Source: CAZRAL01 sp964598005 | GTDB lineage: Bacteria; Pseudomonadota; Gammaproteobacteria; Burkholderiales; Usitatibacteraceae | Length of the DNA: 12,297 bases | Direction: 5' to 3' | Assembly: GCA_964598005.1 (NCBI GenBank) | Contig: CAZRAL010000069.1 | Span: 1 to 12,297, forward strand | Shown here: piece by piece, positions 1-6,915 of the stretch | Layout of the letters: each line of letters opens with the position of its first letter | How positions within the stretch are numbered: position 1 is the stretch's first letter | Position numbers and translations under genes: made by a program | Notes under the pieces: model-generated | What the model saw: only the letters and a program-made list of their open reading frames with translations | Database searches by the model: none | Told to the model about the DNA's origin: nothing

Positions 1-35
1 CATGAACGCTAACGCTGGCGCGGCTGTCAGGGCTT

Positions 36-1070
36 TTGCAGGGACGACTATTTAAGTGTGAGAGCGAGGCGGTGGGAGCGGATGCGGCACAGATTCGCCG
101 ACAGGCGCTGGAACAAGCCCGCTGCCTGACGCCGGACGCAGAGAGCGAAACTTTTATCAGCGGCGCACTGGAGATCTGCCGTCTCTGGGTTATCAATGCA
201 CGTTGGCGCGAGGCGCTTGAGCTGACGCACATTTGCCGGGATCTGGCAGCGGGCTGCGCTATTGGCCTGCAGTATCGTGCGGTTTCTGCCCATGCTATGG
301 CATTGACCACTAGCGGTGACCTGGCTGGTGCGCTCGATAGCCAAGTGGTGGCGCTGCAATTGGCACGGCAGCTTGAATCGGGCAGCGATATCAATACGCT
401 GGCGGATGCCTGGAATAATCTGGGTTGCACACTGATGCATGGCGGGGCGTATGAGTTGGCGCGGGTTGCGTTTTCCCGCGTTGGCGCTCTGGTGGCAGTA
501 CCGCTCTCGCCAGCTTCTGCGTGCCGGGTCAGCCCGGTTATTTTGTATAGCGTGTACACAAATTTGGCACGGTGCCATCTTTATCGTGCGCAAACACCGG
601 CGGGCCTATACGCCGCGCAAAAGGCGTGTGCGCTGGAAAAATCGCTAGCGTTTTGTAGCGCGCCGAGGGATTGGCTGTTTTTGCGCCATAGCCAGGCTCG
701 GCTATTGATTCAGGCCGGCCAGATCGCCGCAGCGGAAAAGCCGGTGGATGAGATTTCGCAGTATGCAGCCTACACGTCATCGCCCTATGCAGCACTGATG
801 GAGCAGGCGGCAAACGGTATTTATGAGGTGGCATGCGGAAACAAGCGAATCGGGTTGCCGCTGATGGAGCGGGCATTGATGCAATCGCGCGCTATTCCCG
901 ACGCCTTGCGCGATACGCTGGCCAGTATTGCACAGGCGGAAACGTTGGCCGGCCGCCCCGATCATGCGGCGCACTACCAGAGAGAACTGAACGATCATGA
1001 CAAGTCAAAAATGATCGAGGGTAGGTGCAGAAGCAACACCGTGCTGCACGCCGCTTTGTGGCCGCATTAA
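36..1070 (+). CDS. TPR-like helical-repeat protein, possibly truncated; start uncertain
   Basis: The product is rich in Ala and Leu and made of paired helices of tetratricopeptide type; the best units are near residues 122-148 (DAWNNLGCTLMHGGAYELARVAF) and 172-200 (YTNLARCHLYRAQTPAGLYAAQKACAL), with weaker units to about residue 315. There is no signal peptide, membrane segment or catalytic motif, so it is probably a cytoplasmic protein-interaction module. The frame opens at a TTG (36) without a good Shine-Dalgarno; GTG at 72, with purine-rich GAGAGCGAGG just before it, is an alternative. An in-frame TGA at positions 3-5 rules out a longer upstream extension. Similar helical regions occur as sensory N-termini of GGDEF or HD-GYP signalling proteins (family knowledge), and here the frame stops right after the repeats with a nondescript tail, so an output domain may have been lost. 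Its stop lies 17 bases from the stop of the convergent mfd. Exact function unknown. Confidence 0.6.
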   Translation: MQGRLFKCESEAVGADAAQIRRQALEQARCLTPDAESETFISGALEICRLWVINARWREALELTHICRDLAAGCAIGLQYRAVSAHAMALTTSGDLAGALDSQVVALQLARQLESGSDINTLADAWNNLGCTLMHGGAYELARVAFSRVGALVAVPLSPASACRVSPVILYSVYTNLARCHLYRAQTPAGLYAAQKACALEKSLAFCSAPRDWLFLRHSQARLLIQAGQIAAAEKPVDEISQYAAYTSSPYAALMEQAANGIYEVACGNKRIGLPLMERALMQSRAIPDALRDTLASIAQAETLAGRPDHAAHYQRELNDHDKSKMIEGRCRSNTVLHAALWPH

Positions 1071-1087
1071 CTCCATGGCGGACTTAA

Positions 1088-4000
1088 TCAGAGGTTGCTT
1101 AATATCTTTTTAACTTCATTGACCCGCTCCTTGAGGTTGGGCAATGCGATGTCGATACGCAGGCGGTCTGGCCCGGCCAATTTGTAGTGGCGCCGTGCTT
1201 GCACCAAGGCAATAATTTTTTGCGGTGCGACGGGTGTGTCGGGGCCGAACTGGATGACGATAGCCTGACTGCTGGCGTCGATTTTTACGATGGCAAGCGG
1301 CTTGCCCAGGACGCGCAGCCGGTGGCTGTCGATCAATGCTTGAGCAGGCTCGGGCAATAACCCAAAGCGGTCGATCAGCTCTTCATTAAGAAGATCAAGC
1401 TTGTCGTTATCTTCGCAATTAGCCAGACGTTTGTAGATCACCAGACGTTCGTGAATGTCGCTGCAATAACTTTCCGGAAGCAGGGCGGGAACATGCAGGT
1501 TGATTTCGGTCGCTACATTCAATGGCCCGCTGAGGTCCGGCTCCTTACCAGACTTGAGCGATTTGACAGCAGCCTCAAGCATGTCGGTATAAAGCGTAAA
1601 GCCAATATCCTGAATGCCGCCGCTTTGCGAATCGCCCAGCACTTCGCCGGCGCCGCGAATTTCCAGATCGTGCATGGCAAGGTGAAAGCCTGCTCCCAGA
1701 TCTTCCATCATTTGAATGGCTTCCAGCCGCTTTTTGGAATTTGCAGTAAGTGCTTCTGCAGGCGGGGTGAGCAGGTAGGCATAGGCCTGATGGTGCGAGC
1801 GGCCTACCCGGCCGCGCAACTGGTGCAGTTGGGCGAGACCGAATTTGTCGGCGCGATGGATCAGGATGGTATTGGCCGTCGGCACATCGATCCCGGTTTC
1901 GATAATGGTCGAGCACAGCAACACATTGGATTTTTGGTGGTAGAAGTCGCGCATCACGCGCTCCAGCTCACGCTCCGCCAATTGCCCATGGGCGATGGCG
2001 ATGCGTGCTTCCGGCATTAGTCTCACCAATTTTTCGTATTGGTTTTGGATCGTTTCAACCTCGTTGTAAAGGTAATAAGCCTGACCCCCACGCTTCAGTT
2101 CACGCAGAATCGCTTCGCGCACGATACCGTCCGATTGTGTGGTGACGAAGGTCTTGATGGCCAATCGGCGCTGCGGCGCGGTGGCAATCACTGAAAAATC
2201 GCGCAGCCCTTCCAGCGAGAGCGCCAGGGTGCGCGGAATGGGCGTAGCGGTCAGGGTCAACACATCGACCTCGGTGCGCAGCGCTTTCAGCGCTTCTTTT
2301 TGGCGTACGCCAAAGCGGTGCTCTTCATCGATAATGACCAGCCCCAGGTTTTTGAACAGCACGTCTTTCTGGATCAATTTATGGGTACCGATAGCGATAT
2401 CCACACTGCCTTCGGCCAAGCCTTTCAGCGCTACAGTGGTTTCCTTGGCGGAACGGAAACGGGAAAATTCGGCGATACGGATCGGCCATTCGGCAAAGCG
2501 ATCTGAGAAATTCTGGAAATGTTGTTCGGCAAGCAGGGTGGTGGGCACCAAAATGGCGACCTGTTTACCGGCGGCGGCGGAAATAAACGCGGCACGTAAC
2601 GCCACTTCGGTTTTGCCAAACCCGACATCACCGCATACCAGTCGATCCATCGGCTTGCCTGAGGTCATATCCGTAATGACCGCCTTGATTGCTGCCGCCT
2701 GATCCGGCGTTTCTTCGAAGGCAAACGTGGCGGAGAACGCTTCAAAATCCTGTGGCTTGAGCGGAAAGGCATAACCCTGGCGCGCGGCGCGTCGGGCGTA
2801 CAAATTGAGCAATTCGGCTGCGGTGTCGCGCACTTGCTGTGCGGCTTTTCGCCGCGCTTTTTCCCATTGCCCGCTGCCCAATTTATGCAGTGGAGCAGCC
2901 TCGGGGTTGGCGCCGGTATAGCGCGATATCACCTGCAACTGCGCTACCGGCACGAACAATTTATCGCTATCCGCATAGTGAAGTTCGAGAAATTCGGTAT
3001 TGCCTTCGCCCGGATCCATGGTGACGAGGCCCATGTAGCGCCCTATACCGTGCTGCGAATGGACTACCGGGTCACCGATGCGCACCTCGGCCAGATCGCG
3101 CAGCATGCCCTCGGCTGAGGCGCGGTTGCGGTCGCGCCGACGCGATTGTTTGACCTGGGTCGCATACAGCTCGTTTTCGGTCACGATAGCGTAGCCTTCA
3201 GCGGGCACGATAAAGCCTGCGACGAGCGGAGACACCGTTAACAGAAGCGGTGCAGTAGCGCGCTGAAAATCGGCAAACGTCTCTATGGCTGCGTTTTCAT
3301 GGCCCTGCTCGGCCAGGAATTGGGCGATCGTTTCGCGGCGCCCGGTACTCTCTGCGCAGACGAGAATGCGCCCGGAAAATCCACTGCGCCATGAAGCAAA
3401 ACGGGCCAGCGGCGGGTCGGCACGCCGGTCTACATCGATTGGTGGCAATGGCAGCGATATTGGGGCAGAGACTATTTCATCGCTACGATTAAATGTCTTC
3501 AGACCAGCATAAAACTCATCGACAGGAAGAAAAATATCTTTCGGCGGCAAGAGGGGATGATCCTTGTCGCCACGCAGCAGGTCGTAACGCGAGCGGGTAT
3601 CGCGCCAGAATGTTTCCGCCGCTTCGTTCACATTGCCGTGCAGATGAATGGTCGCCGATTGCGGAATGTAATCAAACAAGGTCGCGGTTTGTTCAAAAAA
3701 CAGCGGCAAGAAATATTCGATGCCCAAAGGCGCTAAACCATTGGATACATCCTTGTATAAAGCTGATTTCGAGGGATCGCCCTCGAATCGCTCGCGGAAA
3801 TTGTCGCGGAATCGGTTGCGCCCTTCTTTGTCCAACGGAAATTCGCGGGCAGGCAAGAGGCGCACCTCGGTCACCGGGTAAATACTGCGCTGGGTATCGA
3901 CATCGAAGGTGCGAATATTTTCGATCTCATCACCGAAAAGATCGATCCGGTAGGGAACAGCACTACCCATGGGGAAGAGATCAACCAACCCGCCACGTAT

Positions 4001-4456
4001 CGAATACTCTCCGGGCGCCATCACTTGCGCGACGTGCGCATAGCCCGCCAGTACCAGTTGCGCGCGAATCGCTTCGATATCGAATTTCGCTTTATTTTTA
4101 AAGAAAAAAGAACGGCCCGCCAGATAATCGCGCGGGGCCAATCGCATCAGCGCGGTAGTGATGGGAATAATGCCGACATCAGCTAAACCATTGGAAAATT
4201 GGTACAGCGTTGCCAGACGTTCCGAAACCAGATCGGGGTGCGGCGAAAAATGGTCGTAAGGCAGCGTTTCCCAGTCCGGCAGCCGGTATACGCGCAAGGT
4301 GGGGTCGAACCAGGCGATTTCTGCGGTCAAACGCTCGGCATCAGTCGCGGTTGCGGTGATGATGAAAAGCGGTTTTTTTAAATGAGCCAGACGCGCCAGT
4401 AATAGCGCATCGGCGGAACCGTGGGTGAAACCGTGGGCGGAACCTTGAATTGGCAT
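1088..4456 (-). CDS. mfd: Transcription-repair coupling factor Mfd
   Basis: Mfd is a double-stranded-DNA translocase that removes RNA polymerase stalled at lesions and recruits UvrA for nucleotide excision repair. With the start chosen here (ATG at 4454-4456) the protein has 1122 residues, near the usual 1150. Visible parts in order: UvrB-like N-terminal module with WETLPYD (about 62-68) and RGGLVDLFPMG (about 154-164); RNA-polymerase-interacting domain beginning GDPVVHSQHGIGRYMGL (about 461-477); Walker A GDVGFGKTE (609-617); DEEH box (710-713); TATPIPRTL (about 737-745); IETGIDVP and RGRVGRS of RecG-like motor half two (852-859, 881-887); the TRG region after it; and a C-terminal domain with LLPESYCSDIHERLVIYKR. 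All key motifs are intact. The frame is open back to 4555, but that would run into the fumarase gene, and homologs align from MPIQGS. No clear Shine-Dalgarno precedes the ATG. A fumarase terminator ends 15 bases upstream, so the gene needs its own promoter inside the fumarase 3' end, or read-through. Confidence 0.96.
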   Translation of the reverse strand: MPIQGSAHGFTHGSADALLLARLAHLKKPLFIITATATDAERLTAEIAWFDPTLRVYRLPDWETLPYDHFSPHPDLVSERLATLYQFSNGLADVGIIPITTALMRLAPRDYLAGRSFFFKNKAKFDIEAIRAQLVLAGYAHVAQVMAPGEYSIRGGLVDLFPMGSAVPYRIDLFGDEIENIRTFDVDTQRSIYPVTEVRLLPAREFPLDKEGRNRFRDNFRERFEGDPSKSALYKDVSNGLAPLGIEYFLPLFFEQTATLFDYIPQSATIHLHGNVNEAAETFWRDTRSRYDLLRGDKDHPLLPPKDIFLPVDEFYAGLKTFNRSDEIVSAPISLPLPPIDVDRRADPPLARFASWRSGFSGRILVCAESTGRRETIAQFLAEQGHENAAIETFADFQRATAPLLLTVSPLVAGFIVPAEGYAIVTENELYATQVKQSRRRDRNRASAEGMLRDLAEVRIGDPVVHSQHGIGRYMGLVTMDPGEGNTEFLELHYADSDKLFVPVAQLQVISRYTGANPEAAPLHKLGSGQWEKARRKAAQQVRDTAAELLNLYARRAARQGYAFPLKPQDFEAFSATFAFEETPDQAAAIKAVITDMTSGKPMDRLVCGDVGFGKTEVALRAAFISAAAGKQVAILVPTTLLAEQHFQNFSDRFAEWPIRIAEFSRFRSAKETTVALKGLAEGSVDIAIGTHKLIQKDVLFKNLGLVIIDEEHRFGVRQKEALKALRTEVDVLTLTATPIPRTLALSLEGLRDFSVIATAPQRRLAIKTFVTTQSDGIVREAILRELKRGGQAYYLYNEVETIQNQYEKLVRLMPEARIAIAHGQLAERELERVMRDFYHQKSNVLLCSTIIETGIDVPTANTILIHRADKFGLAQLHQLRGRVGRSHHQAYAYLLTPPAEALTANSKKRLEAIQMMEDLGAGFHLAMHDLEIRGAGEVLGDSQSGGIQDIGFTLYTDMLEAAVKSLKSGKEPDLSGPLNVATEINLHVPALLPESYCSDIHERLVIYKRLANCEDNDKLDLLNEELIDRFGLLPEPAQALIDSHRLRVLGKPLAIVKIDASSQAIVIQFGPDTPVAPQKIIALVQARRHYKLAGPDRLRIDIALPNLKERVNEVKKILSNL
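4409..4444 (-). repeat. Three tandem 12-base repeats in the mfd N-terminus
   Basis: On the minus strand the codons after MPIQ are GGTTCCGCCCAC, GGTTTCACCCAC and GGTTCCGCCGAT, three adjacent copies of a 12-base unit that differ at two to three positions. They encode GSAH-GFTH-GSAD. The unit is a multiple of three, so slippage would change protein length without a frameshift. This stretch is before the first conserved Mfd element and looks tolerant of change. Confidence 0.7.
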
Positions 4457-4471
4457 AAATCGGACAAGTTC

Positions 4472-4502
4472 AAAAAAACAAACCCCGCTGCTAACGGGGG
4501 TT
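4472..4502 (-). terminator. Intrinsic terminator after the fumarase gene
   Basis: On the minus strand a GC-rich hairpin (CCCCG paired with CGGGG, seven-base loop TTAGCAG, outer A-T pairs after a one-base bulge) lies at 4481-4502 and is followed by TTTGTTTTTTT. It begins 10 bases after the fumarase TAG and ends 15 bases before the mfd ATG. This is a standard Rho-independent terminator layout. Because it abuts mfd, it may also limit read-through into that gene. Confidence 0.85.
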
Positions 4503-4512
4503 ATGAGTACAG

Positions 4513-6027
4513 CTAGGCCACCACAACCGGGATTTTGCCGATCCGTGTCTGCCATTCGCGCGGCCCGGTTTTATGCACAGACGTGCCCTGGCTATCGACG
4601 GCCACGGTTACTGGCATGTCCTTCACCTCGAATTCGTAAATGGCTTCCATGCCCAAATCTTCAAAAGCCAGCACGCGCGCGCTGCGAATGGCCTTGGAGA
4701 CCAGATAAGCAGCGCCCCCGACGGCGATGCAGTAGACCGCACGATGTTTTTTGATCGCTTCCAGTCCGATTGGTCCGCGTTCCGATTTACCGATCATGCC
4801 AATTAGACCTGTCTGCGCCAGCATGGCCTCGGTAAAGCGATCCATGCGCGAAGCAGTCGTTGGGCCGGCCGGGCCGACTACTTCATCGCGCGCGGCATTG
4901 ACCGGACCCACGTAATAGATGAAGCGATTGGTGAAATCAACCGGTAATTTTTCACCCCGCGCCAGCATCTCCGTCATGCGTTTGTGGGCGGCATCGCGGC
5001 CGGTCAGAATTTTCCCCGAGAGCAACAAGGTTTCGCCCGATTTCCAGGTTGCGATGTCGTTACGGGTCAATGTATCGACGTTCACGCGGCGGCTGTTTTT
5101 GAAGTCCAGTGCCAATGTGGGCCAATCTTCGAGCGCAGGGGGTACCAGCTTGGCCGGGCCGTTGCCGTCCAGGGTGAAATGAATATGCCGTGTGGCGGCG
5201 CAGTTAGGCAGCAAGGCAACCGGCTTCGAGGCGGCGTGGGTGGGGTAGTCGGTCACTTTTACGTCGAGGACAGTAGTTAGCCCGCCGAGACCCTGTGCAC
5301 CGATGCCCAATGCATTGACTTTTTCGTACAACGTGAGGCGCAGTTCCTCGGCGCGATTGCGCGCGCCGCGTGCCAGAAGCTGGTGCATATCGAAGGGCTC
5401 CATCATCGCCCACTTCGCCATCAACATGGCTTTTTCCGGCGATCCGCCGATGCCGAGCGACAGCATACCCGGGGGGCACCAATCCGCGCCCATCGTCGGG
5501 ACTTGCTGCAATACCCAATCGACAATGTTGTCGCTGGGCAACAGCATGGCGAATTTCGATTTGTTCTCAGAGCCGCCGCCTTTGGCCGCGACAATAACCT
5601 CCACTTTATCGCCCGGCACCAGTTCGACGTGCGTCACCCCCGGTGTATTGTCGCCGGTATTTTTACGTGTACCGTCGGGGTCGGCGAGCATCGAGCCACG
5701 CAGCGGATTGATGGGGTCGGTATAGGCGCGGCGTACGCCTTCGTTCACTAACTGTTCGAGCGAAAGTTGCGTATCCCAACGGACCTGCATGCCCACGCGA
5801 ATAAAAGCGATAGCAATTCCGGTGTCCTGACAAATGGGCCGATGGCCTTCGGCAGCCATGCGCGAGTTGATAAGGATTTGCGCCATGGCATCCTTGGCGG
5901 CGGGAGACTCTTCATGCAAATAGGCTTCATGCAACGCGCGGATGTAATCAACGGGATGGTAGTAGCTGATGTATTGAAACGCATCGGCGATGGATTGGAT
6001 GAAGTCTTCCTGACGGATGGTAGTCAT
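4513..6027 (-). CDS. fumA: Fumarate hydratase, class I (iron-sulfur, single chain)
   Basis: Class I fumarase converts fumarate and malate reversibly in the TCA cycle in the cytoplasm, using an oxygen-sensitive [4Fe-4S] cluster. The 504-residue product carries both halves of the family. The N-terminal alpha-type domain has the three expected cluster cysteines: C66 in ICQDTG, C184 in DWCPPG and C276 in LPNCAATRH. The C-terminal beta-type domain shows LLLSGKILTGRDAAHKRM, YYVGPVNAARDEVVGPAGPTT followed by SRMD, GMIGKSERG, and the AVGGAAYLVSKAI region. Length fits the single-chain form common in betaproteobacteria (E. coli FumA is about 548). The ATG is 18 bases after the stop of the upstream YqhA-family gene with no visible Shine-Dalgarno between them, so the two are probably cotranscribed and perhaps translationally coupled. 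A strong terminator follows. Class is certain; the letter in the gene symbol is only convention. Confidence 0.95.
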   Translation of the reverse strand: MTTIRQEDFIQSIADAFQYISYYHPVDYIRALHEAYLHEESPAAKDAMAQILINSRMAAEGHRPICQDTGIAIAFIRVGMQVRWDTQLSLEQLVNEGVRRAYTDPINPLRGSMLADPDGTRKNTGDNTPGVTHVELVPGDKVEVIVAAKGGGSENKSKFAMLLPSDNIVDWVLQQVPTMGADWCPPGMLSLGIGGSPEKAMLMAKWAMMEPFDMHQLLARGARNRAEELRLTLYEKVNALGIGAQGLGGLTTVLDVKVTDYPTHAASKPVALLPNCAATRHIHFTLDGNGPAKLVPPALEDWPTLALDFKNSRRVNVDTLTRNDIATWKSGETLLLSGKILTGRDAAHKRMTEMLARGEKLPVDFTNRFIYYVGPVNAARDEVVGPAGPTTASRMDRFTEAMLAQTGLIGMIGKSERGPIGLEAIKKHRAVYCIAVGGAAYLVSKAIRSARVLAFEDLGMEAIYEFEVKDMPVTVAVDSQGTSVHKTGPREWQTRIGKIPVVVA

Positions 6028-6045
6028 GCGAAATAGGTGAGTAGC

Positions 6046-6657
6046 TTAGTGCTCGTTATGATGGGCTTTGGATCCTGAAGGTTGTGGCATGATGCGGTCG
6101 CAGGCGGCGATGGCCATGGCGGACAGCAGGAAGGCAATATGAATCGAGGTCTGCCAAATCAATACTTTTTCCTCGTAGTTGGCTGCATTGATAAAGGTTT
6201 TCAGCAGGTGAATCGAGGAGATGCCGATGATGGCAGTGGCCAGTTTTACCTTGAGCACGGAAGCATTGACGTGGGACAGCCATTCCGGTTGGTCGGGATG
6301 GTCTTGCAAATCAAGCCGCGAAACGAAAGTTTCGTAACCGCCAACGATAACCATGATCAGCAGATTCGAGATCATCACCACATCGATCAGGGCCAGCACC
6401 ACCAGCATGATTACCGTTTCGTTCAGCTTCGGTACCCCTTTATAGCCGATGCTCTCAATCAGCATCTTCAGCGCCTCCTGATTGCCGAATACGGCTTCGA
6501 TGAGATGGACCAGTTCTACCCAAAAATGAAAAACGTATACAGCTTGCGCCAGAATCAATCCAATATAAAGCGGTGCTTGCAGCCAGCGCGTCCAGAATAT
6601 GAAATTGCCCAGATAACGAAGCGAAGAATGGCGACTAGGGGTCTGACGTGGATTCAT
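6046..6657 (-). CDS. TIGR00645/YqhA-family (UPF0114) inner-membrane protein
   Basis: Starting at ATG 6655-6657 the protein has 203 residues and aligns by eye with E. coli YqhA through its whole length: FWTRWLQAPLYIGL near the N-terminus, LIDVVMISNLLIMVIVGGYETFVS in the middle, and KLATAIIGISSIHLLKTFI, then IWQTSIHIAFLLSAMAIAACDR near the C-terminus. Four hydrophobic segments lie at about 26-48, 81-105, 134-155 and 170-187, so it is an inner-membrane protein. The molecular function of the family is not established. The frame is open to 6828, but the additional 57 residues lack similarity to the family; AAGAG, about six bases before the chosen ATG, is an acceptable Shine-Dalgarno. It is followed after 18 bases by fumarase on the same strand, and is divergent from acs. 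The C-terminal tail is hydrophilic and His-rich. Confidence 0.88.
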   Translation of the reverse strand: MNPRQTPSRHSSLRYLGNFIFWTRWLQAPLYIGLILAQAVYVFHFWVELVHLIEAVFGNQEALKMLIESIGYKGVPKLNETVIMLVVLALIDVVMISNLLIMVIVGGYETFVSRLDLQDHPDQPEWLSHVNASVLKVKLATAIIGISSIHLLKTFINAANYEEKVLIWQTSIHIAFLLSAMAIAACDRIMPQPSGSKAHHNEH

Positions 6658-6669
6658 GATGGCTCTTGA

Positions 6670-6707
6670 AAAAGAAAAGCCGCCCATCCGGTTATTTAGC
6701 AAGGCGG
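6670..6707 (-). promoter_or_regulatory. Terminator-like hairpin in the leader of the YqhA-family gene
   Basis: On the minus strand CCGCC (6707-6703) can pair with GGCGG (6684-6680) across an 18-base loop, and the stem is followed by CTTTTCTTTT. The structure ends about 12 bases before the start codon. It could terminate transcription arriving from upstream or act as a leader attenuator, but the stem is short and the loop long, so it may be chance. Confidence 0.25.
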
Positions 6708-6847
6708 AGAATAAATAGCGCAAGGCCGGACTGACTAGTTGCGCTGCATACAGGATAGTGTGCCGCAGAATTTTACCATTCCTGATGCGTTGGAATTTCT
6801 GCGTTTCGTTGCCATTACTTGTTCTCACTATTGTTGCTAAGCGTTTG

Positions 6848-6856
6848 TGCTATAAA
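6848..6856 (+). promoter_or_regulatory. Candidate extended -10 promoter of acs
   Basis: TGCTATAAA at 6848-6856 matches the extended -10 form TGnTATAAT with one mismatch. The only upstream -35-like hexamer, TTGTTG at 6831-6836, is 14 bases away, shorter than the ideal 17; extended -10 promoters depend less on a -35. Transcription would begin near 6863, giving a leader of about 50 bases rich in A and T. Confidence 0.45.
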
Positions 6857-6904
6857 TCAATCAATCGATTAATTACAGCATTTTTCAAAAAAGATTTTTA
6901 TATG

Positions 6905-6910
6905 AGGAGA
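6905..6910 (+). promoter_or_regulatory. Shine-Dalgarno of acs
   Basis: AGGAGA lies two bases before the first ATG (6913) and five before the second (6916). The spacing favours the second ATG, giving an N-terminus MSTIESVL like that of homologs. Confidence 0.7.
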
Positions 6911-6915
6911 GAATG

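Noticed and set aside
1451..4101. Plus-strand open frames of 187-202 codons across mfd
   Set aside because: They are antisense to intact mfd motifs and have compositionally odd translations rich in Arg, Ser or Cys with no recognisable domain.
4457..4555. Longer Mfd N-terminus starting at 4555
   Set aside because: It would overlap the 3' end of the fumarase gene, translate through its terminator hairpin, and add 33 residues with no Mfd similarity.
6658..6828. Longer N-terminus of the YqhA-family protein from 6828
   Set aside because: The added 57 residues do not resemble the family, whereas ATG 6655-6657 has a fitting Shine-Dalgarno and gives the expected N-terminus.
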